Below are positions 18,986-27,675 of a DNA stretch of 64,000 bases, piece after piece (within the stretch, counting starts at the first letter, position 1; each line of letters starts with the position of its first letter). The stretch covers positions 930,001 to 994,000 of the forward strand of contig NZ_JBHWAB010000001.1 in assembly GCF_042688525.2 (NCBI RefSeq). Direction: 5' to 3'. The stretch comes from Haloimpatiens sp042688525. GTDB lineage: Bacteria > Bacillota > Clostridia > Clostridiales > Clostridiaceae. The translations under genes and the position numbers were made by a program. The notes under the pieces were generated by a model. It saw only the letters and a list, made by a program, of their open reading frames with translations, made no database searches and had not been told where the DNA came from.

Positions 18986-18994
18986 ATTCATATA

Positions 18995-20119
18995 CTATGT
19001 TTTAGCAATTTTCTTATAAGCCGACAAAGTGTCTTTTGCGGTTTTTTTCCAGGTCAAAGAACTAGATTTTTCAAAGCCTTTTTTGATTAATAAATTTGAA
19101 AAATTAGTATCTTCTAATACTCTAATCATAGAATTACATAACTCATCAATATTATTAGGATCTATAAAATATGCAGCATCTTCTAAAATTTCTGGTATAG
19201 AAGTTCTGTTAGAGGTAATTACAGGAGTACCACAAGCCATTGATTCAATAGGTGGAAGACCAAAGCCTTCATAGAAAGAAGGATATACAAATAATTTAGA
19301 GGCATTATAAAAGTAAGGCAAATGTTTAATTGGAATAAAACCAGTAAATAATACATCATTTTCAATATTCAAATCTATAGAACGTTTTTTATATAAACTA
19401 AATGACTTACCTTTTTTTCCACCTATTACAAGCTTTATATTGCTTTTGTAGAAAGATTTAAATAAACTAAACGCTTCTATAAGTCCAATGATATTTTTCC
19501 TAGGACTAAAACCACCTATATAAAGAATAAAATCATTATTAATACCATAGTATTTTTTAATTAAATTTTTGCATGTATTTTTATCTAATGGTTTATATAT
19601 ATCTTCATTTGCAAGATAAGTTACATAAATTTTTTTCCCTGGATAGTTAAAAGCTTTTATTATATCCATTTTAGAGTATTGAGAGACAGTTATTATAGCA
19701 TCACTATGAGATATAATTTTTGGAATTTCTTTATTAAAAATTTTTAAATAAGTATCGCTTACTGTTTCAGGCATTTTGTAAGGTATAATATCATGAAGAG
19801 TTATAACAAAAGGACAATTTTTTTTATGAGGAAGTCCAATGCCATTGTGAGGAACATGATAAAGAGAAAAATTTTTAGATGTTAACTTATTAGGAAAGCT
19901 AACTTCATTCCAAAAATTATCTTCATTTCTTTGTAATGTATTTTTTATAGTAAAATTTTTATTAAATGGTATGTAGTTTTTAACACTTTCAGACATAAAA
20001 AGGGTATATTCATTGATATTATCAATTTTATTTAGAAAATTAATGAGTTGAAATGAATAAGTTCCAATTCCTGTTCCTCTATACCATTCTGCAGCTCTAG
20101 AATCTATGGCTATTTTCAT
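18995..20119 (-). CDS. Glycosyltransferase, GT4 family (CotSA-like context)
   Basis: A 374-aa GT-B enzyme. It opens MKIAIDSRAAEWYRGTGIGT (donor-side loop) and has the C-terminal retaining-GT signature FYEGFGLPPIESMACGTPVI with the E-x7-E pair, and LYIGGFSPRKNIIGLIEAF before it. It should transfer a sugar from a nucleotide donor; acceptor unknown. It is divergent from a CotS-family kinase gene 125 bp away. Bacillus cotSA (a glycosyltransferase) and cotS are neighbours, so a role in spore-coat glycosylation is inferred. Start ATG has AGGAGA upstream. No signal peptide. Confidence 0.88.
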   Translation of the reverse strand: MKIAIDSRAAEWYRGTGIGTYSFQLINFLNKIDNINEYTLFMSESVKNYIPFNKNFTIKNTLQRNEDNFWNEVSFPNKLTSKNFSLYHVPHNGIGLPHKKNCPFVITLHDIIPYKMPETVSDTYLKIFNKEIPKIISHSDAIITVSQYSKMDIIKAFNYPGKKIYVTYLANEDIYKPLDKNTCKNLIKKYYGINNDFILYIGGFSPRKNIIGLIEAFSLFKSFYKSNIKLVIGGKKGKSFSLYKKRSIDLNIENDVLFTGFIPIKHLPYFYNASKLFVYPSFYEGFGLPPIESMACGTPVITSNRTSIPEILEDAAYFIDPNNIDELCNSMIRVLEDTNFSNLLIKKGFEKSSSLTWKKTAKDTLSAYKKIAKT

Positions 20120-20244
20120 TACATATCTCCTTTAAAATTATTTTCTTATATTTAATTTTATTACAATTTATGTTAAATTTATGTATAGAAAATAAAGTAT
20201 AAATTTATAAAATTACACATATAGATTAAATGGGGGTGATAAGA

Positions 20245-21258
20245 ATGATGAGAGAATTTGAAATAGAAAGACAATTTGATGTTAAGATTCACAGTATAAA
20301 ACCCAATAAAGGAGTATATTGCTTAAAAACGAATAAGGGAGTAAAGTGTTTAAAAAAGATTAATTATGGTATTCAAAAGCTTTATTTTGTATATGGAGCT
20401 AAGGAGCATCTAATAAAAAATGGTTTTACTAGTATAGATAGATATTGTTTAAATACTGAGGGTGAACCTTATGCTTTAGTTAATGAAGATATATATACTC
20501 TTTCTGAATGGATTGATGGAAGAGAATGTGATTTTCATAGTAAAGAAGAAGTTGCGAAAGCAGCACAAAATTTGGCTAAAATGCATTTAGGAACAGAGGG
20601 ATATGAACCACCTGAAAACAGTAAATTGAAAAGTGACCTAGGCAGATGGCATTATCTCATGGAAAAACGTATAAAAGGGTTAGATAAGATGAGAAACATA
20701 GGTAGAAAGAAAAAGAGTAAAAAAGGTGAGTTTGATCTAGCTTACATTAAGAATGTAGAATTTTATAAAAAATTAGGTCTCAGAGCAATAAATATTTTGA
20801 AGGATTCACAATATGATAAACTTTGTGAAATAGCAGAACAGAAAAAGAGTTTTTGTCATCATGATTATACTTTTCATAACATAGTAATTGATAATTCAGA
20901 ACAATTTAATGTAATTGACTTTGATTATTGTAAAAGAGAATTAAGAGCATATGATATATCTAACTTTATGATAAAGGTTTTAAAAAGAGTGGAATGGGAT
21001 ATTGAATATGCTAACTTGATTATTAAAGAATACAATTCTATAAGTCCTTTAAAAGAGGAAGAATATAGAGTGATTTTTGCATTTTTACTTTTCCCTCAAA
21101 GATTTTGGAGATTATCAAATAGATATTATTATAATGAAATAAATTGGATACAAAATACATTTGCTAAAAAGATAGAAAAATTAGAAAATGAAAAAGATAA
21201 TTATATAAGATTTATTGAAAATTTTAAGAAAGAATACAATCAGAAGGAAAGTATATAA
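20245..21258 (+). CDS. CotS-family spore coat protein (kinase-like fold)
   Basis: A 337-aa protein of the CotS/YutH family, which has the aminoglycoside-phosphotransferase fold. It shows GVYCLKTNKGVKCLKKINYG (nucleotide-loop region with the candidate Lys), SFCHHDYTFHNIVIDN (catalytic-loop HxDxxxxN equivalent, here HHDYTFHN) and FNVIDFDYCKRELRAYDISN (metal-binding Asp). In Bacillus such proteins are inner-coat components. Its neighbour is a divergent glycosyltransferase, matching the cotS/cotSA pairing. Upstream ATG at 20230 is in frame but is followed at once by the GGGGGTG ribosome binding site, so 20245 is preferred. Confidence 0.88.
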   Translation: MMREFEIERQFDVKIHSIKPNKGVYCLKTNKGVKCLKKINYGIQKLYFVYGAKEHLIKNGFTSIDRYCLNTEGEPYALVNEDIYTLSEWIDGRECDFHSKEEVAKAAQNLAKMHLGTEGYEPPENSKLKSDLGRWHYLMEKRIKGLDKMRNIGRKKKSKKGEFDLAYIKNVEFYKKLGLRAINILKDSQYDKLCEIAEQKKSFCHHDYTFHNIVIDNSEQFNVIDFDYCKRELRAYDISNFMIKVLKRVEWDIEYANLIIKEYNSISPLKEEEYRVIFAFLLFPQRFWRLSNRYYYNEINWIQNTFAKKIEKLENEKDNYIRFIENFKKEYNQKESI

Positions 21259-21342
21259 CTTTAAAAATTGTTATTCTAGTTTGGTAAGGCCAATTACAGC
21301 AATGCTTTTGGGGTAGATGGAAATTAAATGAAAAGTAAATTA

Positions 21343-21390
21343 AGATAGAGCTTATGTCTTTTTATAAGATATAGGCTCTATTATTTTTTT
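21343..21390 (+). terminator. Intrinsic terminator after the CotS-like gene
   Basis: atagagcttatgtc and gatataggctctat form a long near-perfect stem with a TTTTTATAA-type loop, followed by attattttttt. It lies 85 bp after the stop codon. Confidence 0.85.
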
Positions 21391-21473
21391 ACTATGAATG
21401 TAAACTTAAATTCCCAAAATATAATAGTTAACATATAATTATAGTATAGAATTATTTGAACAATAATTAAGAA

Positions 21474-21612
21474 TTCAACTTTCTCAGGTGAAAAATAGCC
21501 GCTGCGGGAAATGATATCTTGCTTAGAACTTGTAAACTTTGTTCAAATGTTTCTTACGCAATATATCATTTCCCTTCGCTAAGTAGTATTTTTGTCCTCC
21601 GAAAGTTGAATA
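21474..21612 (+). repeat. Family A element, copy 4, arms only
   Basis: About 139 bp. The left arm ends gatatcttgctta and is joined directly to gaacttgtaaactttgttc and the right arm. The core-1 hairpin found in 257-bp copies is absent. The junction falls between gctta and gctaa repeats that border the hairpin, as expected from deletion across a stem-loop. Confidence 0.85.
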
Positions 21613-21646
21613 CATAGTAATAACGAGAGGGGTATAAAATTATAAG

Positions 21647-22120
21647 ATGGGTATTTTGAATATAAGTAAATTATGTAATATAAAATTTATGATTTTTATA
21701 TTTTTTATATTTATAATAGTAGTAGATCAGTATTATAAGTATAAAATGGAAAAAACATTATTGCATGGAATTACTAAAAGTTTTTGTAGAGATAAAATTA
21801 TACTGATGCTTGTAAAGAATACTGGTGGAGCATTTGGGGTTTTAGAAAACAACTTAAAAATAATAATACGACTTTCTATAATAGGATTATTGTGTTTGAG
21901 TGCATATTTATTAAATATACTGCAATATGGAGAAATGTATTTAGTTAAGGTAGGTATGATATTCATGATAGGCGGAGGGACAAGCAATTTAATAGATAGA
22001 ATACTTAAAGGTTATGTTGTAGATTTCATATATTTTAATATAAAAAAATTCCCTGTGTTTAACATAGCAGATTTTTTCATAATAATAGGAAGTATAATGA
22101 TTATTATTGGAGCAGTGTGA
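21647..22120 (+). CDS. Lipoprotein signal peptidase (LspA) paralogue
   Basis: A 157-aa integral membrane protein with four helices. It has the SPase II motifs VKNTGGAFGVL (usually N-x-G-x-A-F-G), GGGTSNLIDRILKGYVVDFI with the first catalytic Asp, and FPVFNIADFFIIIGSI with the second, so it is probably an active aspartyl peptidase that cleaves prolipoproteins. The N-terminus is somewhat divergent (VDQYYKYKMEK in place of the common D-Q-x-x-K). The ribosome binding site GAGAGGGG is about 14 bases before the ATG, longer than usual. The gene stands alone between two family A repeats, so it may be an accessory copy beside a housekeeping lspA elsewhere. Confidence 0.85.
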   Translation: MGILNISKLCNIKFMIFIFFIFIIVVDQYYKYKMEKTLLHGITKSFCRDKIILMLVKNTGGAFGVLENNLKIIIRLSIIGLLCLSAYLLNILQYGEMYLVKVGMIFMIGGGTSNLIDRILKGYVVDFIYFNIKKFPVFNIADFFIIIGSIMIIIGAV

Positions 22121-22131
22121 TAGTAAAATAA

Positions 22132-22365
22132 CTCAATTTTGCTGCTGCGGAAAATGATATATTGCTCTGAAACATTTCACTTCAGTAACAAGTTCTAAGC
22201 TTTACTCATATTGAAAAAAGATTTTTTAATTAATATTCCATAGGAATCAGTAATTAAAAAATAACTTTTTTCAAATTCGTAAAACTAAGAACTTGTAAAC
22301 TTTGTTCAAATGTTTCTTACGCAATATATCATTTTCCTTCGCTAGACAGTATTTTCTTACTGCAA
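22132..22365 (+). repeat. Family A element, copy 5, core type 1, damaged left arm
   Basis: It starts 12 bp after the LspA-like stop. The left arm has lost about 15 bp (ctcaattttgctgctgcgg), while the core hairpin (attccataggaat) and right arm are clear. The 250 bp that follow, up to the map gene, are AT-rich and contain a loose inverted pair (gataattcaatagttg / aagttgaattgatag) but no confident feature. Confidence 0.8.
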
Positions 22366-22616
22366 TTATTCATTTTTAATTATTAATTTTTAATTGTTGT
22401 TAAGTGTATAATTTTTATATTATTTGAAAATGTGTTAATATAATATATGTTATGTGAGTTAAAAAATGATAATTCAATAGTTGTAGTTTTTCAACTAACA
22501 ATTAACAAGTATGTATGCAGATTTTTTATGCAACACATGTCTTTGTTTTTATAAGAAAGTTGAATTGATAGTTATAAAAATAATAATAAATTAAATAAAG
22601 AGTAGAAGGTGTAAAG

Positions 22617-23480
22617 ATGAATAAATTATCAAGAAATGATTTGTGTTGGTGTGGAAGTGGTAAAAAATATAAGAGATGCCATTTGGAACAAGATGCAAAG
22701 TTAATGGCTATGGCACAAGAAGGTCATATAATTCCTACTAGAGATTTAATAAAGACTCCTGAACAAGTAGAAGGAATTAGAGAGAGCGGTAAAATTACTA
22801 AAGGTATATTAGATATGGTAGGAGAAAAAATAAGAGCAGGGGTAACTACTGATGAGATAAACACATGGGTACATGAATATACTATCAAGCATAATGGTAT
22901 TCCAGCTCCATTAAATTATATGGGATATCCTAAGAGTGTTTGTATATCAATTAATGATGTAATATGTCACGGAATACCAGATGATACTGTATTGAAAGAT
23001 GGAGATATTGTAAATGTAGATGTAACAACTATATTAGATGGATACTATGCTGACGCTAGTAGAATGTATATAATAGGTGAAGGATCAAAAGAAGCTACTA
23101 AATTAGTAAAAGTTGCCAAAGAATGTTTATATAAAGGAATAGAGCAAGTTAAGCCTTTTGGAACATTAGGTGATATTGGATATGCTATTCAGAGTTATGC
23201 AGAAAGTAATGGTTATTCAGTAGTTCGGGATTATGGTGGTCATGGTTTGGGAATGAAATTTCATGAAGAACCTTTTGTAGCTCATGTAGGAAAAAAGAAT
23301 ACTGATATGGTATTAGCTCCAGGAATGGTTTTTACTATTGAGCCTATGATAAATGAAGGAACTTATAAATGTAAAATTTTGAAGGATGATTGGACAGCTG
23401 TTACAGCAGATGGAAAATTATCAGCTCAATGGGAACATACATTAGTTGTAACAGAAGATGGATATGAAATATTGACTTAG
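22617..23480 (+). CDS. map: Methionine aminopeptidase type I with N-terminal SEC-C motif
   Basis: A 287-aa cytosolic metallopeptidase that removes initiator Met. Residues 1-25 form a SEC-C zinc motif (RNDLCWCGSGKKYKRCH). The catalytic pita-bread domain follows, with metal ligands visible in VNVDVTTILDGYYADASRMY (two Asp), DYGGHGLGMKFHEEPFV (His), TIEPMI (Glu) and SAQWEHTLVV (Glu). The SEC-C form is common in clostridia in addition to the plain Map encoded with the ribosomal protein genes, so this is likely the second copy. Start ATG has AGAAGGTG upstream; a terminator follows the stop. Confidence 0.94.
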   Translation: MNKLSRNDLCWCGSGKKYKRCHLEQDAKLMAMAQEGHIIPTRDLIKTPEQVEGIRESGKITKGILDMVGEKIRAGVTTDEINTWVHEYTIKHNGIPAPLNYMGYPKSVCISINDVICHGIPDDTVLKDGDIVNVDVTTILDGYYADASRMYIIGEGSKEATKLVKVAKECLYKGIEQVKPFGTLGDIGYAIQSYAESNGYSVVRDYGGHGLGMKFHEEPFVAHVGKKNTDMVLAPGMVFTIEPMINEGTYKCKILKDDWTAVTADGKLSAQWEHTLVVTEDGYEILT

Positions 23481-23506
23481 ATTAATTATTTGATTAAATG
23501 TAAATA

Positions 23507-23562
23507 AAGGTTTCTAAATTTCAAAGGTAGTAAAAAGCCAGAAGTTTAGAAATCTTTTTCTT
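23507..23562 (+). terminator. Intrinsic terminator after map
   Basis: aaggtttctaaa pairs with tttagaaatctt across a loop of about 27 nt, followed by tttttctttt. Confidence 0.7.
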
Positions 23563-23672
23563 TTATAGTTATTTGTACATCATATGTATATTATTCCATA
23601 AAATGGTTAGAATCATATATATACATATGATATCAAACAGGTTAGAAGAAAAAATACTTAGAGGTGTGTTAT

Positions 23673-24935
23673 ATGAAAATATTAGATATTAGAAGTGGTA
23701 AAGAAAAAATATACAAGCCAATACAAGAGGTTAACAATAAAATAATTTGTGAGCAAATAAAACGTATAGGATATAAATTTCCTGAACATAGAGTTTTTGA
23801 TTACTATGTTTATGATAATAAGACTAAAGGACTTAGAAAATTGAGAAAAAACAATGATAGAATACAATATGGTACAGTTTATAATAAAAACATAGAAGGA
23901 GAAAATTGTATATATTATTTAACAAAAAAGAGAAATATTATATATGATGAGTATGATGTTTATAAGATAGATTTAGATACAGAAAAAGAAAGTAAAATTT
24001 TTAAATTTAAAATAGAAAACAAATATTCTGAAGTAAAGATAGAGGTGCTTACAGATAATTATATATGTGCATTTGCAAAAGAGCCTATTAATTGGGAGAA
24101 TGAAATAGAAATTGATAATTTTGAAGATTCACAGTATGGATACTCGTGTGGATACTTATTTGAGATAGACACAAAAAATGCCTATGAGATAAATGACCAA
24201 AGTTTATTAAAAGGCGTTAAAGATGTATTTTTTAAAACTAATTTTGGTAGTGAAGAATGTATCATATATGAAGAAAACTATATAGAAACTTGGGAAAAAG
24301 AACAGGAGTATGAAATGTTTGTAAAATATAAAAAATATCATGAAAGTCAAATGCATAAGTTTTTTTATAAAGATAGTTTAAAGGTTATTCCTTTAAAAAA
24401 ATTTATAGAACAGGTTAAAAATGGTGTTTTAAACTTAGAATTTTATGAGTTAGCTACAAGAGGATATGAAGGATATGAATTGTTTTATGGAGTAGATAGG
24501 GAAAATATATATTGTATACTCAAAGATTTCGATAAAATGAATGAAGAAAAAGTTGTATTTATAAATAGAGATACTTTGAAAAGAAAAGTATTTACTATTA
24601 CAGATGAAACTGAATTTGACGAAATAACAGGAGATATTTTAAATAACACAAGATTTTCTTATAGCTTTGAAAATAAATATAAAGGAGTTTTTGCACAGAA
24701 ATTACGTAATAATAATGTTACAAAGGTAAAAGAAGTAATGAATGGACAAATAGAATATTCTTATCCAGTAGATTTAGGATTAACAAAGGAATGTTTAGAA
24801 GATAGATATTTAGTGACTTATAATCAATATAGTATTTATGAGCCATACACGAATATAATTGATATGAAAAATAATAAAGTTAAAAAGTATAAAGCATTTT
24901 TTAAAATTATAGGCGACAAGGTAATTTTATTTTAA
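23673..24935 (+). CDS. Unrecognised 420-aa protein upstream of an aminotransferase
   Basis: No family was recognised. The product is 420 aa, without a signal peptide or membrane helix, very rich in Lys, Glu, Tyr, Ile and Asn, and beta-rich in appearance. Repeated short strands (VLTDNYICAFAKE, EDRYLVTYNQYSIYEPYTNI, NNKVKKYKAFFKIIGDKVIL) suggest a propeller-like or repetitive beta fold. There are no obvious catalytic motifs. The frame opens with GTG at 23664, but that codon lies in the GAGGTG ribosome binding site; ATG at 23673 is chosen. The stop is 17 bp before the class III aminotransferase, which has its own GAGGAG, so the two are almost certainly one operon and may share a substrate or pathway. 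Confidence 0.75.
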   Translation: MKILDIRSGKEKIYKPIQEVNNKIICEQIKRIGYKFPEHRVFDYYVYDNKTKGLRKLRKNNDRIQYGTVYNKNIEGENCIYYLTKKRNIIYDEYDVYKIDLDTEKESKIFKFKIENKYSEVKIEVLTDNYICAFAKEPINWENEIEIDNFEDSQYGYSCGYLFEIDTKNAYEINDQSLLKGVKDVFFKTNFGSEECIIYEENYIETWEKEQEYEMFVKYKKYHESQMHKFFYKDSLKVIPLKKFIEQVKNGVLNLEFYELATRGYEGYELFYGVDRENIYCILKDFDKMNEEKVVFINRDTLKRKVFTITDETEFDEITGDILNNTRFSYSFENKYKGVFAQKLRNNNVTKVKEVMNGQIEYSYPVDLGLTKECLEDRYLVTYNQYSIYEPYTNIIDMKNNKVKKYKAFFKIIGDKVILF

Positions 24936-24952
24936 TAAAAGAGGAGAATTCT

Positions 24953-26299
24953 ATGGGATTTATACAGGTAGAGGATATTGAGAATTTAAGTAGTGAAAAG
25001 ATAGATAAATTGTATAAAAATTATTATAATCCAATTCGATATGAGTTTTTTAAATCTATAGGTGTAGACAAAAATTTTGTTTGTGCTAAAGGAATGTATG
25101 TATATGATGAGGAGGGTAATAAATATTTAGATTTGTTAGGAGGTTTTGGAGCATTAAATTTAGGTCATAATTGTAGTGAAGTATTTGATGCAATTGATAA
25201 GTTTAAAAATAGACCTAATATGCTTCAAACGTCTAAAAATACAGTGGCAGCTGTTCTTGCCAATAATATAAATTATATAACAAATAAAAATTTTAGGTAT
25301 TGTTTCTTTACGAATTGTGGAACTGAAACTGTAGAGGAGGCTATAAAGACAGCGGCATTATATACAAAAAAAGGAACTATAATTTATTGTAAAAATGGAT
25401 ATCATGGAAAAACGTTAGGAGCAATTTCTGCTCTTGGTACGGAAGAAAAATATAATTATTCACCTTTATTATTTGATTTTATTGAGGTACCTTTTGGTAA
25501 TATAGATTCTATACGAGAGAAAATAAATCATAATGAAGTAGCAGCTGTATTAGTTGAGCCAATTCAAGGTGAAGGAGGAATTGCGATTCCTTCAAAAGAA
25601 TATTTTAAGGAGTTAAGAAAGCTGTGTAATGAAAGTAATGTGGTTTTTATTATGGATGAAATTCAAACCGGTCTTGGTAGATGTGGTTCAATGTTTTGTT
25701 ATGAAAAATTTAATGTAGTTCCAGATATTTTATGTCTTTCTAAGTCATTAAGTGGTGGTATTATTCCAATTGGATGTATGTGCGTAAAAAATAGTATATG
25801 GGATGATACTTATGGAAAAATGAAATATGGGCTAATTTTAGGAAATACTTTTGGTGGAAATACATTAGCATGTGCTGCAGCAATTAAAACGTTAAGTTTA
25901 ATACAAGAGAAGAATCTTTCTAAGAATTCTGAGGAAGTGGGAAAATATTTGTTGAATAAATTAGAAAAATTAAAATGCAAATATGACATTATAAAAGATG
26001 TAAGAGGAATGGGACTTATGATAGGAATTGAATTTAACGATGTGAAGGGTATACTTCCAAAAGGTATAACTAAAGTGATAATTTCAAAAATAATATCAGA
26101 ATTAATGAATAAATATCATATAATAACAAGTTTTACAATAAACAATCCTAATGTTTTAAGAGTAGAACCTCCATTAATTATAAATAAATCTGAAGCAGAT
26201 TATTTTGTGGATTGTTTAGATAGGTTATTAAAAGACAATGATAGTATTAGTAAACTCACAGTAAGTGGGGTAAAAAATATTGCAAAAAATTTAATTTAA
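24953..26299 (+). CDS. Class III PLP-dependent aminotransferase
   Basis: A 448-aa fold-type I enzyme. Visible motifs: YLDLLGGFGALNLGHN near the N-terminus; FFTNCGTETVEEAIKTA (phosphate-binding); YHGKTLGAIS; VEPIQGEGGIAIPS; FIMDEIQTGLGRCG with the PLP-binding Asp; and LSKSLSGGIIPIG with the Schiff-base Lys; then LGNTFGGNTLACAA. It resembles acetylornithine/ornithine/putrescine aminotransferases; the amino donor cannot be chosen by eye. There is a C-terminal extension of about 20 residues. It is the second gene of a two-gene operon with an unknown protein, and a composite family A repeat starts 19 bp after the stop. Confidence 0.9.
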   Translation: MGFIQVEDIENLSSEKIDKLYKNYYNPIRYEFFKSIGVDKNFVCAKGMYVYDEEGNKYLDLLGGFGALNLGHNCSEVFDAIDKFKNRPNMLQTSKNTVAAVLANNINYITNKNFRYCFFTNCGTETVEEAIKTAALYTKKGTIIYCKNGYHGKTLGAISALGTEEKYNYSPLLFDFIEVPFGNIDSIREKINHNEVAAVLVEPIQGEGGIAIPSKEYFKELRKLCNESNVVFIMDEIQTGLGRCGSMFCYEKFNVVPDILCLSKSLSGGIIPIGCMCVKNSIWDDTYGKMKYGLILGNTFGGNTLACAAAIKTLSLIQEKNLSKNSEEVGKYLLNKLEKLKCKYDIIKDVRGMGLMIGIEFNDVKGILPKGITKVIISKIISELMNKYHIITSFTINNPNVLRVEPPLIINKSEADYFVDCLDRLLKDNDSISKLTVSGVKNIAKNLI

Positions 26300-26317
26300 G
26301 CAAAGTTTAAGTTATAA

Positions 26318-26799
26318 CTCAACTTTCGCAGATGAAAAATAGCCGCTACGGGAAATGATATCTTGCTAGGAAACATTTGCTCAAATTACTTTACAAAGTA
26401 ATCCTAAGGTTTAAAAATTTGTGTTGACACAAGTGTCTAGAGCCTGTGAAGTAAATATCTATATAGTATTAGGAATCGTGTCACTTCAGTAACAAGTTCT
26501 AAGTCTTACTCATGTTCAAAAGGAGATTTTCTAAAAAATATTCCAGAGGAATTAATTATCAGAAAATAACTCTTTTGAAATTCGTAAGACTAAGAACTTG
26601 TAGAATTTGTTCCAATGATATCCTATATACTATATAGATATTTACCACAGGCAATAAGTTTTAGTTTATAATATAAAAATATTACATAAGTACACTGTAA
26701 ATTTTTAGACCAAGAATTACTAATTGTTTGTTCAAATGTTTCTTACGCAAGATATCATTTCCCTTCGCTAAGCAGTATTTTTGTCCTGCGAATGTTGAG
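26318..26799 (+). repeat. Family A element, copy 6, composite with a nested third palindrome
   Basis: The outer arms (ctcaactttcgcagatg ... cctgcgaatgttgag) and core 1 (attccagaggaat) are present, but an additional inverted pair sits between arm and core: gaagtaaatatctatatagt on the left and actatatagatatttacc on the right. The element is thus a palindrome inside a palindrome inside a palindrome. A trace of the same third module (gtgaagtaaatatct) occurs in copy 14. Confidence 0.8.
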
Positions 26800-26879
26800 T
26801 TATTAATTGTTGTTAAATGTTTCTTATGCAATATATCAGTTCTCTTAGCTAGATAGAGTTTTTACCGCAAAGGTTGAAT
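26800..26879 (+). repeat. Second, solitary right arm of family A
   Basis: aaatgtttcttatgcaatatatcag...ttttaccgcaaaggttgaatt repeats the right-arm sequence just after copy 6 has ended, without a matching left arm. It is probably the remnant of an older copy. Confidence 0.65.
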
Positions 26880-26893
26880 TAAATAAATTTTAA

Positions 26894-27163
26894 TTAAATA
26901 AATTTTAATATTATTTTGCTAACAATGAAAATTTGAATAATCATAATTAAAGGAATGCCAATTACAAATTTTTGGTGTTTAGTTTTATGTCTAAATAAGT
27001 ACATACCTATGAATATCCCTAAACTTCCTAAAATTAAGGCTATCATAAATAAGTTCTTTTCTGGAATTCTCCATTTATTATGTTTAGATTTATATTTATC
27101 TAAAAACATTAATAATACACCGTATAAGTTTATTAAAATTAAGTATATGATCAAAAATTTCAT
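26894..27163 (-). CDS. DUF1294 small membrane protein
   Basis: An 89-aa protein with three hydrophobic segments (about 3-20, 38-56 and 68-86). The family-defining middle reads DKYKSKHNKWRIPEKNLFMI...GMYLFRHKTKHQKFVIGIP, with the WRIPE and FRHKTxHxxF motifs of DUF1294. Function of the family is unknown. The start ATG has AAGGAGAGG upstream. The gene lies alone between a family A composite repeat on its 3' side and a minimal family A copy on its 5' side. Confidence 0.87.
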   Translation of the reverse strand: MKFLIIYLILINLYGVLLMFLDKYKSKHNKWRIPEKNLFMIALILGSLGIFIGMYLFRHKTKHQKFVIGIPLIMIIQIFIVSKIILKFI

Positions 27164-27191
27164 GCTTACCTCTCCTTGAATTATTAATTAA

Positions 27192-27328
27192 TTCAACTTT
27201 CGTAGGTGGAAAATAGCTGCTACGGGAAATGATATCTTGCTTAGAACTTGTAAACTTTGTTCAAATGTTTCTTACGCAAGATATCATTTCCCTTCGCTAA
27301 GCAGTATTTTTTTACTGCGAAAATTGAG
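27192..27328 (+). repeat. Family A element, copy 7, arms only, with 7-bp direct repeats
   Basis: 137 bp; ttcaactttcg... to ...gcgaaaattgag. TAATTAA directly precedes (27185-27191) and follows (27329-27335) the element, a candidate target-site duplication. The interior lacks core 1. Confidence 0.87.
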
Positions 27329-27335
27329 TAATTAA

Positions 27336-27675
27336 CTATAATTTTATTGTTTAATAGATATAAATTTAATTTAAAAATATTAGTATAAGTAGGATTTTGG
27401 ATTCAGACGGAGTTTTCTATATGCTTTACATACATATTTTGTATACAGGCAACAAGGAATAACTTGAAGAGATTAAATTATAGTTAATATAATTAGTATA
27501 AATTTATTTCCATGTTTATAATTGTAATTGTAAATCATAAATTCAATTTTTAAAAGTAAAAATGAAAGAATTATGGGAATAATAAATTTTTACAATAAGA
27601 TTTATAAAAAGTAATGTATAATGTAATTAGTTTACTAGTAGATTTTCAAATTTTAAATTGTGAAGGAGATATGAA
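27336..27675. other. Upstream region of the lar operon
   Basis: 340 bp, AT-rich. TATAAT at 27617-27622 is a candidate -10 with no good -35. A less AT-rich block at about 27390-27480 (cagacggagttttctatatg, aacaaggaataacttgaaga) stands out but matches no RNA class I know and has no start codon with a ribosome binding site. Confidence 0.4.

Noticed and set aside
20150..20244. Mother-cell sigma factor promoter between the glycosyltransferase and CotS-like genes
   Set aside because: A CATATAGATTA string resembles a sigma-E/K -10, but it lies too close to the CotS ribosome binding site to be used for that gene.
27390..27480. Possible structured leader RNA (for example a nickel sensor) before larC
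   Set aside because: Composition differs from its surroundings, but I could not find a consistent stem set, a known riboswitch consensus or a terminator.
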